Shown here: positions 8,734 to 28,453 of the stretch, in pieces
How positions within the stretch are numbered: the first letter of the stretch is position 1
Layout: each line of letters starts with the position of its first letter
Origin: Erinaceus europaeus
Taxonomy: Eukaryota; Chordata; Mammalia; Eulipotyphla; Erinaceidae
Assembly: GCF_950295315.1 (NCBI RefSeq)
Contig: NW_026647281.1
Location: 1 to 64,000, forward strand
DNA: 64,000 nucleotides
Direction of reading: 5' to 3'
Program-made: the position numbers and the translations under genes
The notes under the pieces: generated by a model
What the model saw: the letters and a program-made list of their open reading frames with translations, nothing else
Told to the model about the DNA's origin: nothing
Database searches by the model: none

Positions 8734-11700
8734 TCTGACATTCCGCCCAACCTCCCTGGATTTCCTTTTTACAGCACTAAGACCTGTCTATTTTTTGAAT
8801 CCTCAATATCCTGAGGATCAGTTTTGGAAATAGTGTCATGAGAAGACACAGGGGGATCTCTGGAATCAGAGAGCGCCTGGAACAGCAGCTGGGGCTCTAG
8901 AGCCAGGGCATGGTCCATCTACCCATCCACCCTCCACGGAGTCCACCTGCCTGCAACTTGGTCCTGCTCCCTCCCAAAAAGATTTTTCCCTTGTTTCACT
9001 GAGAAACAGGCATCACACAGGAGAGTCAGCCAGTGGAAAAAAAAAAAAAGCCTTTTTTTTTTTTTTTTTTTTTTTACCCTACTGATGGACTAGCTTCTGG
9101 GAAGTACAGGTTTTGAACCTGAAAACACTGTCTGCCTCTGCCTGTCTCTGAGTCCACTGGAGGAGCCACTGCCCCAAGCAGTCCTTGTGCTCAGAGTGGG
9201 GTGTTTTCGCCAGTCCTAGGCTTGCACAGCGCACTTGGGATTGGGTTGCCTGAGATCCAAATGTTACATTGTAGATTGTTTGCAGTTCCGGCTCCCCAGG
9301 ACATTGGACAGACCCAACTCCTCTGGGGATACCCAGAGAAAAAGACTCCTCCCATCCTTAGTGCAAATGGAGTGGAGGGGGAGGGGAGAGATGTGCATGT
9401 GTGGGATACTCATGCCCAGGTGTGTGTGAGGGGCCCTGACAGGGGGTAGAAGGGGGTTGAGGGGCAGAAGGAGACTGTTTGGGGGGCAGGCTGCAGGCAG
9501 GGGAGCCCCTGAATAGGTGCAGGGCTGTGTGTGCCTGTGGTGGCAGGGCGTTAGGGCAGGTCCCCCTGCAGGATGGTGAAGATGGCAGCTGGGCTGGCCC
9601 AGGGCCCCCAGGGCTGGAGGGCAGCAGCAGGCTGGCAGGAAAGGAGGCAAACAGTAGATGACATTTGGGGAGCTGGGGGACAGGGGGCAAGGGGAAAAGG
9701 GGGCATCCTTGCGGAGGAGGGGGAGGGGGCTGGACTGGAGAGTGGGTGGAGCTGGAGGCAGGCAGGTCCCAAGAATCAGGAACTGACAGGGCCAGATACC
9801 TGCACCCACCCACTGGATAGCAGCTGGAGCAGCCAGAGCAGCAGCCCTGGCTTGCCTAGGCCAAGGGCCCTGAGTGAGTCCCTCTGAGGATGAGGAAGGG
9901 GACGGGGAGGGGTAGAGGGAGGGGGAGGAGGGCCGCTGTCAGCAGGCAACGGGGTCTACAGGGGCCTCCACTATGGAGGCCTGTGTCCAGGTGGCTGCCC
10001 GCCAGAACCGGGGCAGCTCAGGGCTCCCAGGGCCCTGGGGGGTGTCTGTGGGTTGGGGGCTGTCAGTCAGTCAGTCTGTCTGTGTGTCAGTGCACTTGCT
10101 TGGACAGGGGCCTGGCGGCCCTTGGACCCCAGCCCTGGGCTGTCAGATGCCGGCCCCGCCCCCGGACACGCCCCCACCGTGCCCCTTGCATCAGAGCCCT
10201 GCCCACCTGCGCTGGCTTTTGCCTGGGGCTCTGGCTCTGGTGGCTGGCCACCACACCTCAGATCAAGTTCAGGGTGGGTGTCATGGCTGCTGCCACCACC
10301 ACTGCCTCCCTAGGGGTCAACTGGGTGGGCGGGGTCCTCGTGGCCTAGCAACCTCTCGAGCCCTCTGTGATGTCCCCCCTCAGGATTCTGTGTGCATGCG
10401 CACTGGCACTGGGCAGCCCAACTGTCCTGCCACTATGTCAGGCGGCAGCAAGCAGACCCCTGGGCCCTGGCACCGAGGGACCGAAGAACGGGAGGACAGC
10501 GCTGACCGACGACGGACCTAGGGGCTGGCAGCCAAGAGAGCAAAGGAGGAGGTGCGCCCAGGTGCCAGGGAACCGGGCTACAGCTACCTACATGCCTGCC
10601 TGCCTTGCTGGATGCCGGTATGCTACCTCTCTCCATGTGGGTTTCTCAGTTCCTCTCCTGTCCTCTACTGTTCTCTCCTGTCCTCTCCTGTCGTCTACTG
10701 TTCTCTACTGTCCTCTCCTCTCCTCTCCTCTCCTGTCCGCTCCTCTCCTCTTTTCTCTACTCACTTCCGGGTGCCCTGATCACCAGCTAGAGCGCTTTTG
10801 ACATTTCACCTGTGACAGCTGCCCACACCCCCCCTCCGCGTCCCGGACGTGACCCAGCTCACAGGCTCACCTGCTCACCCCACCCACACACACACGCCCC
10901 ACCACATTCCCTGGATCAGCTCCTCTGCCCTATTCAGCCAAACTGCCCAGTTGGCAACGTATCTGTGCAGGCTTGACTGTCTTTATCATTCAAGGTTGTA
11001 TCTCCTTTTGTACTTAGCTTGGTTGATTGTCGATGGATAGTTGGATGGATGGATGGATGGATGGATGGATGGATGGAAGGATCGAGTGATGCACGGGTTG
11101 ATCGATTGGTTTTGTAGAGGCAGAGAGCCATCTAGGGGTACTTGAGACCTCTGGCATAAGAGCCCTTGTCTTCTGTCGAATGTAAAACATTAACACCTCA
11201 ATAAATAAATGAATAAATGTATTAAATAAACTGGGTTAAAAAAAACGCGGTGTCTTTTCCCTTTCTGAATATGGTATGCTGTGAGGATCATAATAAGGAA
11301 AGCATTGTTCTGAGCAGCCCCTTGAAATATTGGGATATTTCATTTTGCCTTCTTCTTCTTCTTCTTCTTCTTCTTCTTCTTCATCTTCATCTTCTTTTTT
11401 TTTCTTTGCTTTCTATTATCTTGATTTATTTTTTGGAATGGACAGTCAAGAATTGAGAGACAAGGGAGGGATAGAGATTTTGAGAACCAGAGAGATACCT
11501 GCAGCACATCTGCACCACTTGTAAAGATTTCCCACTGCAGGTCGGAACCAGGGTCTTGAACCCAGGTCCTCCTACAGTTTAACATGAGTGCTTAACCAGG
11601 TGAGGCACCACCTGCTAAGCTTAATGTGACATTTTTTTAGCAATGAAAAGAAATTCTCTTGGCTAGGTAAGAAACAAATAAGATAAATATAAGTAAATAA

Positions 11701-11900
11701 AAGTGCTTTTACGTTTACACAGTGGAAACACACACTGGGACATATTCTTGTATAATACTTGTATTATTTATTTATTTATTTATTTATTGCCACAAAGGGT
11801 TATTGCCATAGCGCATTGCCAGTACCACTCATCCACTGGTCCTATGTTCCATTGTTCCCCTTTTGCTGCCCTTGTGGCTTGAATATTGTGGTTATTAATA
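7822..11900 (+). repeat. Array unit 3 (alpha), stop codon in exon-like ORF
   Basis: Complete, 4079 bp. Exon-like ATG at 10435, but the TCG serine codon of other units is TAG at 10519-10521. The TTC tract is interrupted by two ATC triplets instead of one. Other private changes are GATGACATTTGG near 9660 and CAGCTGGAGC near 9825. S2 variant GACTTATTG. Confidence 0.95.
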
Positions 11901-12806
11901 ATATTATTATTGTTGTTGTGATAGTTACTGTCCTTGCGGAGAACAGAGAAAAATGGAAAGAGGAGGTTAAAGAGAGATGGGGGAGAGAAAGATAGGCCCC
12001 CTGAAGATCTGCTTCACTAAATAAATAAAGCACATTTTCATTTGACTCAGTAGAAACACAGAGACAAGTATACATGTATAATTCCTGCATTTTTTATTTA
12101 TGTATTCTTTATCTAATGACTAATTGATTGACTTATTGATTGCCTCCAGGGTTATTGTCAGGGCTAGGGGCCTGCACCACGAACCCACTGCTCCTGCAGA
12201 CCATGTTTTCCCCTTTGGCTGCCCTTGTTGCCTGAACTTTGTTGTGGTTATTCTTATCATTGTTGTTGCTGTTACTGTCCTTGCATAGGACAGAAAGGGA
12301 GAGAGGAGTGGAAACACAGAAGGGTGAGAGAAAGGTAGACCCCTGCAGGTCTGCTTCACTAGATAAACAAAAAGCATGTACATTTATTTACAAAGTGGAT
12401 ACACTGACACATGTGTACATGTATATTACCTGTATATTTTCTCTATGTGTTTATATATATATATATGTATATGTATATGTATGTATTTATTTATTGCATC
12501 CAGGGTCACTGCCGGTGCTCAATACATATACCTGGAATCCACTGCTCCTGCAGACCATTTATTCTCCTTTTGCTGCCTTTGTTCCTTGATCACTGTTGTG
12601 CTTCTTCTTATTGTTGTTGTTGTTACTGTCCTTACATAGGACAGAGAGAAAGGGATAGGGGAGGGGAAAGTCAGAGGTGGAAGAGAAAGCACCCCTGAAG
12701 ATCTGCTTCACCCCCTGTAAAGCTACTCCCCTGCAGGTGGGGGTCTGGGGGCCATACCGCAGATCCTTCTGCCTGTCCCCTCATTTGCTCCACCACCTCT
12801 TAACCC
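11350..12806 (-). mobile_element. SINE block S0-S3 between cores 3 and 4
   Basis: Same order. The TTC tract is broken by two ATC triplets and the S2-S3 spacer has a short TA tract. Confidence 0.8.
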
Positions 12807-15800
12807 TCTGACATTCCGCCCAACCTCCCTGGATTTCCTTTTTACAGCACTAAGACCTGTCTATTTTTTGAATCCTCAATATCCTGAGGATCAGTTTTGG
12901 AAATAGTGTCATGAGAAGACACAGGGGGATCTCTGGAATCAGAGAGCGCCTGGAACAGCAGCTGGGGCTCTAGAGCCAGGGCATGGTCCATCTACCCATC
13001 CACCCTCCACGGAGTCCACCTGCCTGCAACTTGGTCCTGCTCCCTCCCAAAAAGATTTTTCCCTTGTTTCACTGAGAAACAGGCATCACACAGGAGAGTC
13101 AGCCAGTGGAAAAAAAAAAAAAAGCCTTTTTTTTTTTTTTTTTTTTTTTACCCTACTGATGGACTAGCTTCTGGGAAGTACAGGTTTTGAACCTGAAAAC
13201 ACTGTCTGCCTCTGCCTGTCTCTGAGTCCACTGGAGGAGCCACTGCCCCAAGCAGTCCTTGTGCTCAGAGTGGGGTGTTTTCGCCAGTCCTAGGCTTGCA
13301 CAGCGCACTTGGGATTGGGTTGCCTGAGATCCAAATGTTACATTGTAGATTGTTTGCAGTTCCGGCTCCCCAGGACATTGGACAGACCCAACTCCTCTGG
13401 GGATACCCAGAGAAAAAGACTCCTCCCATCCTTAGTGCAAATGGAGTGGAGGGGGAGGGGAGAGATGTGCATGTGTGGGATACTCATGCCCAGGTGTGTG
13501 TGAGGGGCCCTGACAGGGGGTAGAAGGGGGTTGAGGGGCAGAAGGAGACTGTTTGGGGGGCAGGCTGCAGGCAGGGGAGCCCCTGAATAGGTGCAGGGCT
13601 GTGTGTGCCTGTGGTGGCAGGGCGTTAGGGCAGGTCCCCCTGCAGGATGGTGAAGATGGCAGCTGGGCTGGCCCAGGGCCCCCAGGGCTGGAGGGCAGCA
13701 GCAGGCTGGCAGGAAAGGAGGCAAACAGTAGATGACAGTTGGGGAGCTGGGGGACAGGGGGCAAGGGGAAAAGGGGGCATCCTTGCGGAGGAGGGGGAGG
13801 GGGCTGGACTGGAGAGTGGGTGGAGCTGGAGGCAGGCAGGTCCCAAGAATCAGGAACTGACAGGGCCAGATACCTGCACCCACCCACTGGATAGCAGCTG
13901 CAGCAGCCAGAGCAGCAGCCCTGGCTTGCCTAGGCCAAGGGCCCTGAGTGAGTCCCTCTGAGGATGAGGAAGTGGACGGGGAGGGGTAGAGGGAGGGGGA
14001 GGAGGGCCGCTGTCAGCAGGCAACGGGGTCTACAGGGGCCTCCACTATGGAGGCCTGTGTCCAGGTGGCTGCCCGCCAGAACCGGGGCAGCTCAGGGCTC
14101 CCAGGGCCCTGGGGGGTGTCTGTGGGTTGGGGGCTGTCAGTCAGTCAGTCTGTCTGTGTGTCAGTGCACTTGCTTGGACAGGGGCCTGGCGGCCCTTGGA
14201 CCCCAGCCCTGGGCTGTCAGATGCCGGCCCCGCCCCCGGACACGCCCCCACCGTGCCCCTTGCATCAGAGCCCTGCCCACCTGCGCTGGCTTTTGCCTGG
14301 GGCTCTGGCTCTGGTGGCTGGCCACCACACCTCAGATCAAGTTCAGGGTGGGTGTCATGGCTGCTGCCACCACCACTGCCTCCCTAGGGGTCAACTGGGT
14401 GGGCGGGGTCCTCGTGGCCTAGCAACCTCTGGAGCCCTCTGTGATGTCCCCCCTCAGGATTCTGTGTGCATGCGCACTGGCACTGGGCAGCCCAACTGTC
14501 CTGCCACTATGTCAGGCGGCAGCAAGCAGACCCCTGGGCCCTGGCACCGAGGGACCGAAGAACGGGAGGACAGCGCTGACCGACGACGGACCTCGGGGCT
14601 GGCAGCCAAGAGAGCAAAGGAGGAGGTGCGCCCAGGTGCCAGGGAACCGGGCTACAGCTACCTACATGCCTGCCTGCCTTGCTGGATGCCGGTATGCTAC
14701 CTCTGTCCATGTGGGTTTCTCAGTTCCTCTCCTGTCCTCTACTGTTCTCTCCTGTCCTCTCCTGTCGTCTACTGTTCTCTACTGTCCTCTCCTCTCCTCT
14801 CCTCTCCTGTCCGCTCCTCTCCTCTTTTCTCTACTCACTTCCGGGTGCCCTGATCACCAGCTAGAGCGCTTTTGACATTTCACCTGTGACAGCTGCCCAC
14901 ACCCCCCCTCCGCGTCCCGGACGTGACCCAGCTCACAGGCTCACCTGCTCACCCCACCCACACACACACGCCCCACCACATTCCCTGGATCAGCTCCTCT
15001 GCCCTATTCAGCCAAACTGCCCAGTTGGCAACGTATCTGTGCAGGCTTGACTGTCTTTATCATTCAAGGTTGTATCTCCTTTTGTACTTAGCTTGGTTGA
15101 TTGTCGATGGATAGTTGGATGGATGGATGGATGGATGGATGGATGGATGGATGGATGGAAGGATCGAGTGATGCACGGGTTGATCGATTGGTTTTGTAGA
15201 GGCAGAGAGCCATCTAGGGGTACTTGAGACCTCTGGCATAAGAGCCCTTGTCTTCTGTCGAATGTAAAACATTAACACCTCAATAAATAAATGAATAAAT
15301 GTATTAAATAAACTGGGTTAAAAAAAACGCGGTGTCTTTTCCCTTTCTGAATATGGTATGCTGTGAGGATCATAATAAGGAAAGCATTGTTCTGAGCAGC
15401 CCCTTGAAATATTGGGATATTTCATTTTGCCTTCTTCTTCTTCTTCTTCTTCTTCTTCTTCTTCTTCTTCTTCTTCTTCTTCATCTTCTTTTTTTTTCTT
15501 TGCTTTCTATTATCTTGATTTATTTTTTGGAATGGACAGTCAAGAATTGAGAGACAAGGGAGGGATAGAGATTTTGAGAACCAGAGAGATACCTGCAGCA
15601 CATCTGCACCACTTGTAAAGATTTCCCACTGCAGGTCGGAACCAGGGTCTTGAACCCAGGTCCTCCTACAGTTTAACATGAGTGCTTAACCAGGTGAGGC
15701 ACCACCTGCTAAGCTTAATGTGACATTTTTTTAGCAATGAAAAGAAATTCTCTTGGCTAGGTAAGAAACAAATAAGATAAATATAAGTAAATAAAAGTGC

Positions 15801-15994
15801 TTTTACGTTTACACAGTGGAAACACACACTGGGACATATTCTTGTATAATACTTGTATTATTTATTTATTTATTTATTTATTGCCACAAAGGGTTATTGC
15901 CATAGCGCATTGCCAGTACCACTCATCCACTGGTCCTATGTTCCATTGTTCCCCTTTTGCTGCCCTTGTGGCTTGAATATTGTGGTTATTAATA
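11901..15994 (+). repeat. Array unit 4 (alpha)
   Basis: Complete, 4094 bp. Exon-like ATG at 14509, intact. Private changes AAGTGGACGG near 13972 and CTCTGGAGCC near 14430 (CTCGAGCC elsewhere). TTC x17, short TA tract near 12452. S2 variant GACTTATTG. Confidence 0.95.
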
Positions 15995-16545
15995 ATATTA
16001 TTATTGTTGTTGTGATAGTTACTGTCCTTGCGGAGAACAGAGAAAAATGGAAAGAGGAGGTTAAAGAGAGATGGGGGAGAGAAAGATAGGCCCCCTGAAG
16101 ATCTGCTTCACTAAATAAATAAAGCACATTTTCATTTGACTCAGTAGAAACACAGAGACAAGTATACATGTATAATTCCTGCATTTTTTATTTATGTATT
16201 CTTTATCTAATGACTAATTGATTGACTTATTGATTGCCTCCAGGGTTATTGTCAGGGCTAGGGGCCTGCACCACGAACCCACTGCTCCTGCAGACCATGT
16301 TTTCCCCTTTGGCTGCCCTTGTTGCCTGAACTTTGTTGTGGTTATTCTTATCATTGTTGTTGCTGTTACTGTCCTTGCATAGGACAGAAAGGGAGAGAGG
16401 AGTGGAAACACAGAAGGGTGAGAGAAAGGTAGACCCCTGCAGGTCTGCTTCACTAGATAAACAAAAAGCATGTACATTTATTTACAAAGTGGATACACTG
16501 ACACATGTGTACATGTATATTACCTGTATATTTTCTCTATGTGTT

Positions 16546-16618
<73 letters not shown>

Positions 16619-16942
16619 GTATTTATTTATTGCATCCAGGGTCACTGCCGGTGCTCAATACATATACCTGGAATCCACTGCTCCTGCAGACCATTTATTC
16701 TCCTTTTGCTGCCTTTGTTCCTTGATCACTGTTGTGCTTCTTCTTATTGTTGTTGTTGTTACTGTCCTTACATAGGACAGAGAGAAAGGGATAGGGGAGG
16801 GGAAAGTCAGAGGTGGAAGAGAAAGCACCCCTGAAGATCTGCTTCACCCCCTGTAAAGCTACTCCCCTGCAGGTGGGGGTCTGGGGGCCATACCGCAGAT
16901 CCTTCTGCCTGTCCCCTCATTTGCTCCACCACCTCTTAACCC
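15432..16942 (-). mobile_element. SINE block S0-S3 between cores 4 and 5
   Basis: Same order. TTC x17; the S2-S3 spacer mixes a TA run with about eight TATATG hexamers (16544-16618). Confidence 0.8.
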
Positions 16943-19562
16943 TCTGACATTCCGCCCAACCTCCCTGGATTTCCTTTTTACAGCACTAAGACCTGTCTAT
17001 TTTTTGAATCCTCAATATCCTGAGGATCAGTCTTGGAAATAGTGTCATGAGAAGACACAGGGGGATCTCTGGAATCAGAGAGCACCTGGAAAAGCAGCTG
17101 GGGCTCTAGAGCCAGGGCATGGTCCATCTACCCATCCACCCTCCACGGAGTCCACCTGCCTGCAACTTGGTCCTGCTCCCTCCCAAAAAGATTTTTCCCT
17201 TGTTTCACTGAGAAACAGGCATCACACAGGAGAGTCAGCCAGTGGAAAAAAAAAAAAAAAGCCTTTTTTTTTTTTTTTTTTTTTTTTACCCTACTGATGG
17301 ACTAGCTTCTGGGAAGTACAGGTTTTGAACCTGAAAACACTGTCTGCCTCTGCCTGTCTCTCAGTCCACTGGAGGAGCCACTGCCCCAAGCAGTCCTTGT
17401 GCTCAGAGTGGGGTGTTTTCGCCAGTCCTAGGCTTGCACAGCGCACTTGGGATTGGGTTGCCTGAGATCCAAATGTTACATTGTAGATTGTTTGCAGTTC
17501 CGGCTCCCCAGGACATTGGACAGACCCAACTCCTCTGGGGATACCCAGAGAAAAAGACTCCTCCCATCCTTAGTGCAAATGGAGTGGAGGGGGAGGGGAG
17601 AGATGTGCATGTGTGGGATACTCATGCCCAGGTGTGTGTGAGGGGCCCTGACAGGGGGTAGAAGGGGGTTGAGGGGCAGAAGGAGACTGTTTGGGGGGCA
17701 GGCTGCAGGCAGGGGAGCCCCTGCATAGGTGCAGGGCTGTGTGTGCCTGTGGTGGCAGGGCGTTAGGGCAGGTCCCCCTGCAGGATGGTGAAGATGGCAG
17801 CTGGGCTGGCCCAGGGCCCCCAGGGCTGGAGGGCAGCAGCAGGCTGGCAGGAAAGGAGGCAAACAGTAGATGACAGTTGGGGAGCTGGGGGACAGGGGGC
17901 AAGGGGAAAAGGGGGCATCCTTGCGGAGGAGGGGGAGGGGGCTGGACTGGAGAGTGGGTGGAGCTGGAGGCAGGCAGGTCCCAAGAATCAGGAACTGACA
18001 GGGCCAGATACCTGCACCCACCCACTGGATAGCAGCTGCAGCAGCCAGAGCAGCAGCCCTGGCTTGCCTAGGCCAAGGGCCCTGAGTGAGTCCCTCTGAG
18101 GATGAGGAAGGGGACGGGGAGGGGTAGAGGGAGGGGGAGGAGGGCCGCTGTCAGCAGGCAACGGGGTCTACAGGGGCCTCCACTATGGAGGCCTGTGTCC
18201 AGGTGGCTGCCCGCCAGAACCGGGGCAGCTCAGGGCTCCCAGGGCCCTGGGGGGTGTCTGTGGGTTGGGGGCTGTCAGTCAGTCAGTCTGTCTGTGTGTC
18301 AGTGCACTTGCTTGGACATGGGCCTGGCGGCCCTTGGACCCCAGCCCTGGGCTGTCAGATGCCGGCCCCGCCCCCGGACACGCCCCCACCGTGCCCCTTG
18401 CGTCAGAGCCCTGCCCACCTGCGCTGGCTTTTGCCTGGGGCTCTGGCTCTGGTGGCTGGCCACCACACCTCAGATCAAGTTCAGGGTGGGTGTCATGGCT
18501 GCTGCCACCACCACTGCCTCCCTAGGGGTCAACTGGGTGGGCGGGGTCCTCGTGGCCTAGCAACCTCTCGAGCCCTCTGTGATGTCCCCCCCCCAGGATT
18601 CTGTGTGCATGCGCACTGGCACTGGGCAGCCCAACTGTCCTGCCACTATGTCAGGCGGCAGCAAGCAGACCCCTGGGCCCTGGCACCGAGGGACCGAAGA
18701 ACGGGAGGACAGCGCTGACGGACGACGGACCTCGGGGCTGGCAGCCAAGAGAGCAAAGGAGGAGGTGCGCCCAGGTGCCAGAGAACCGGGCTACAGCTAC
18801 CTACATGCCTGCCTGCCTTGCTGGATGCCGGTATGCTACCTCTGTCCATGTGGGTTTCTCAGTTCCTCTCCTGTCCTCTACTGTTCTCTCCTGTCCTCTC
18901 CTGTCGTCTACTGTTCTCTACTGTCCTCTCCTCTCCTCTCCTCTCCTGTCCGCTCCTCTCCTCTTTTCTCTACTCACTTCCGGGTGCCCTGATCACCAGC
19001 TAGAGCGCTTTTGACATTTCACCTGTGACAGCTGCCCACACCCCCCCTCCGCGTCCCTGACGTGACCCAGCTCACAGGCTCACCTGCTCACCCCACCCAC
19101 ACCCACACGCCCCACCACATTCCCTGGATCAGCTCCTCTGCCCTATTCAGCCAAACTGCCCAGTTGGCAACGTATCTGTGCAGGCTTGACTGTCTTTATC
19201 ATTCAAGGTTATATCTCCTTTTGTACTTAGCTTGGTTGATTGTCGATGGATAGTTGGATGGATGGATGGATGGATGGATGGATGGATGGAAGGATCGAGT
19301 GATGCACGGGTTGATCGATTGGTTTTGTAGAGGCAGAGAGCCATCTAGGGGTACTTGAGACCTCTGGCATAAGAGCCCTTGTCTTCTGTCGAATGTAAAA
19401 CATTAACACCTCAATAAATAAATGAATAAATGTATTAAATAAACTGGGTTAAAAAAAACGCGGTGTCTTTTCCCTTTCTGAATATGGTATGCTGTGAGGA
19501 TCATAATAAGGAAAGCATTGTTCTGAGCAGCCCCTTGAAATATTGGGATATTTCATTTTGCC

Positions 19563-24314
<4,752 letters not shown>

Positions 24315-24862
24315 ATATTATTATTGTTGTTGTGATAGTTACTGTCCTTGCGGAGAACAGAGAAAAATGGAAAGAGGAGGTTAAAGAGAGATGGGGGAGA
24401 GAAAGATAGGCCCCCTGAAGATCTGCTTCACTAAATAAATAAAGCACATTTTCATTTGACTCAGTAGAAACACAGAGACAAGTATACATGTATAATTCCT
24501 GCATTTTTTATTTATGTATTCTTTATCTAATGACTAATTGATTGACTTATTGATTGCCTCCAGGGTTATTGTCAGGGCTAGGGGCCTGCACCACGAACCC
24601 ACTGCTCCTGCAGACCATGTTTTCCCCTTTGGCTGCCCTTGTTGCCTGAACTTTGTTGTGGTTATTCTTATCATTGTTGTTGCTGTTACTGTCCTTGCAT
24701 AGGACAGAAAGGGAGAGAGGAGTGGAAACACAGAAGGGTGAGAGAAAGGTAGACCCCTGCAGGTCTGCTTCACTAGATAAACAAAAAGCATGTACATTTA
24801 TTTACAAAGTGGATACACTGACACATGTGTACATGTATATTACCTGTATATTTTCTCTATGT

Positions 24863-24920
<58 letters not shown>

Positions 24921-25570
24921 GTATATGTATGTATTTATTTATTGCATCCAGGGTCACTGCCGGTGCTCAATACATATACCTGGAATCCACTGCTCCTGCA
25001 GACCATTTATTCTCCTTTTGCTGCCTTTGTTCCTTGATCACTGTTGTGCTTCTTCTTATTGTTGTTGTTGTTACTGTCCTTACATAGGACAGAGAGAAAG
25101 GGATAGGGGAGGGGAAAGTCAGAGGTGGAAGAGAAAGCACCCCTGAAGATCTGCTTCACCCCCTGTAAAGCTACTCCCCTGCAGGTGGGGGTCTGGGGGC
25201 CATACAGCAGATCCTTCTGCCTGTCCCCTCATTTGCTCCACCACCTCTTAACCCTCTGACATTCCGCCCAACCTCCCTGGATTTCCTTTTTACAGCACTA
25301 AGACCTGTCTATTTTTTGAATCCTCAATATCCTGAGGATCAGTTTTGGAAATAGTGTCATGAGAAGACACAGGGGGATCTCTGGAATCAGAGAGCGCCTG
25401 GAACAGCAGCTGGGGCTCTAGAGCCAGGGCATGGTCCATCTACCCATCCACCCTCCACGGAGTCCACCTGCCTGCAACTTGGTCCTGCTCCCTCCCAAAA
25501 AGATTTTTCCCTTGTTTCACTGAGAAACAGGCATCACACAGGAGAGTCAGCCAGTGGAAAAAAAAAAAAA

Positions 25571-25608
<38 letters not shown>

Positions 25609-28453
25609 ACTGATGGACTAGCTTCTGGGAAGTACAGGTTTTGAACCTGAAAACACTGTCTGACTCTGCCTGTCTCTCAGTCCACTGGAGGAGCCACTGC
25701 CCCAAGCAGTCCTTGTGCTCAGAGTGGGGTGTTTTCGCCAGTCCTAGGCTTGCACAGCGCACTTGGGATTGGGTTGCCTGAGATCCAAATGTTACATTGT
25801 AGATTGTTTGCAGTTCCGGCTCCCCAGGACATTGGACAGACCCAACTCCTCTGGGGATACCCAGAGAAAAAGACTCCTCCCATCCTTAGTGCAAATGGAG
25901 TGGAGGGGGAGGGGAGAGATGTGCATGTGTGGGATACTCATGCCCAGGTGTGTGTGAGGGGCCCTGACAGGGGGTAGAAGGGGGTTGAGGGGCAGAAGGA
26001 GACTGTTTGGGGGGCAGGCTGCAGGCAGGGGAGCCCCTGCATAGGTGCAGGGCTGTGTGTGCCTGTGGTGGCAGGGCATTAGGGGAGGTCCCCCTGCAGG
26101 ATGGTGAAGATGGCAGCTGGGCTGGCCCAGGGCCCCCAGGGCTGGAGGGCAGCAGCAGGCTGGCAGGAAAGGAGGCAAACAGTAGATGACAGTTGGGGAG
26201 CTGGGGGACAGGGGGCAAGGGGAAAAGGGGGCATCCTTGCGGAGGAGGGGGAGGGGGCTGGACTGGAGAGTGGGTGGAGCTGGAGGCAGGCAGGTCCCAA
26301 GAATCAGGAACTGACAGGGCCAGATACCTGCACCCACCCACTGGATAGCAGCTGCAGCAGCCAGAGCAGCAGCCCTGGCTTGCCTAGGCCAAGGGCCCTG
26401 AGTGAGTCCCTCTGAGGATGAGGAAGGGGACGGGGAGGGGTAGAGGGAGGGGGAGGAGGGCCGCTGTCAGCAGGCAACGGGGTCTACAGGGGCCTCCACT
26501 ATGGAGGCCTGTGTCCAGGTGGCTGCCCGCCAGAACCGGGGCAGCTCAGGGCTCCCAGGGCCCTGGGGGGTGTCTGTGGGTTGGGGGCTGTCAGTCAGTC
26601 AGTCTGTCTGTGTGTCAGTGCACTTGCTTGGACATGGGCCTGGCGGCCCTTGGACCCCAGCCCTGGGCTGTCAGATGCCGGCCCCGCCCCCGGACACGCC
26701 CCCACCGTGCCCCTTGCATCAGAGCCCTGCCCACCTGCGCTGGCTTTTGCCTGGGGCTCTGGCTCTGGTGGCTGGCCACCACACCTCAGATCAAGTTCAG
26801 GGTGGGTGTCATGGCTGCTGCCACCACCACTGCCTCCCTAGGGGTCAACTGGGTGGGCGGGGTCCTCGTGGCCTAGCAACCTCTCGAGCCCTCTGTGATG
26901 TCCCCCCCCAGGATTCTGTGTGCATGCGCACTGGCACTGGGCAGCCCAACTGTCCTGCCACTATATCAGGCGGCAGCAAGCAGACCCCTGGGCCCTGGCA
27001 CCGAGGGACCGAAGAACGGGAGGACAGCGCTGACGGACGACGGACCTCGGGGCTGGCAGCCAAGAGAGAAAAGGAGGAGGTGCGCCCAGGTGCCAGGGAA
27101 CCGGGCTACAGCTACCTACATGCCTGCCTGCCTTGCTGGATGCCGGTATGCTACCTCTGTCCATGTGGGTTTCTCAGTTCCTCTCCTGTCCTCTACTGTT
27201 CTCTCCTGTCCTCTCCTGTCGTCTACTGTTCTCTACTGTCCTCTCCTCTCCTCTCCTCTCCTCTCCTGTCCGCTCCTCTCCTCTTTTCTCTACTCACTTC
27301 CGGGTGCCCTGATCACCAGCTAGAGCGCTTTTGACATTTCACCTGTGACAGCTGCCCACACCCCCCCTCCGCGTCCCTGACGTGACCCAGCTCACAGGCT
27401 CACCTGCTCACCCCACCCACACCCACACGCCCCACCACATTCCCTGGATCAGCTCCTCTGCCCTATTCAGCCAAACTGCCCAGTTGGCAACGTATCTGTG
27501 CAGGCTTGACTGTCTTTATCATTCAAGGTTATATCTCCTTTTGTACTTAGCTTGGTTGATTGTCGATGGATAGTTGGATGGATGGATGGATGGATGGATG
27601 GATGGATGGAAGGATCGAGTGATGCACGGGTTGATCGATTGGTTTTGTAGAGGCAGAGAGCCATCTAGGGGTACTTGAGACCTCTGGCATAAGAGCCCTT
27701 GTCTTCTGTCGAATGTAAAACATTAACACCTCAATAAATAAATGAATAAATGTATTAAATAAACTGGGTTAAAAAAACGCGGTGTCTTTTTCCTTTCTGA
27801 ATATGGTATGCTGTGAGGATCATAATAAGGAAAGCATTGTTCTGAGCAGCCCCTTGAAATATTGGGATATTTCATTTTGCCTTCTTCTTCTTCTTCTTCT
27901 TCTTCTTCTTCTTCTTCTTCTTCTTCTTCTTCTTCTTCTTCATCTTCTTTTTTTTTCTTTGCTTTCTATTATCTTGATTTATTTTTTGGAATGGACAGTC
28001 AAGAATTGAGAGACAAGGGAGGGATAGAGATTTTGAGAACCAGAGAGATACCTGCAGCACATCTGCACCACTTGTAAAGATTTCCCACTGCAGGTCGGAA
28101 CCAGGGTCTTGAACCCAGGTCCTCCTATAGTTAAACATGAGTGCTTAACCAGGTGAGGCACCACCTGCTAAGCTTAATGTGACATTTTTTTAGCAATGAA
28201 AAGAAATTCTCTTGGCTAGGTAAGAAACAAATAAGATAAATATAAGTAAATAAAAGTGCTTTTACGTTTACACAGTGGAAACACACACTGGGACATATTC
28301 TTGTATAATACTTGTATTATTTATTTATTTATTTATTTATTGCCACAAAGGGTTATTGCCATAGCGCATTGCCAGTACCACTCATCCACTGGTCCTATGT
28401 TCCATTGTTCCCCTTTTGCTGCCCTTGTGGCTTGAATATTGTGGTTATTAATA
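24315..28453 (+). repeat. Array unit 7 (beta), start codon lost
   Basis: Complete, 4139 bp. The exon-like start is ATA at 26963. Private changes include GGCATTAGGGGAGG near 26073, GAGAGAAAAGG near 27063 and one extra CTCCT copy. It has a pure TA run (about 24864-24914) instead of hexamers, TTC x20, and the TATAGTTAAAC variant near 28129. Confidence 0.95.
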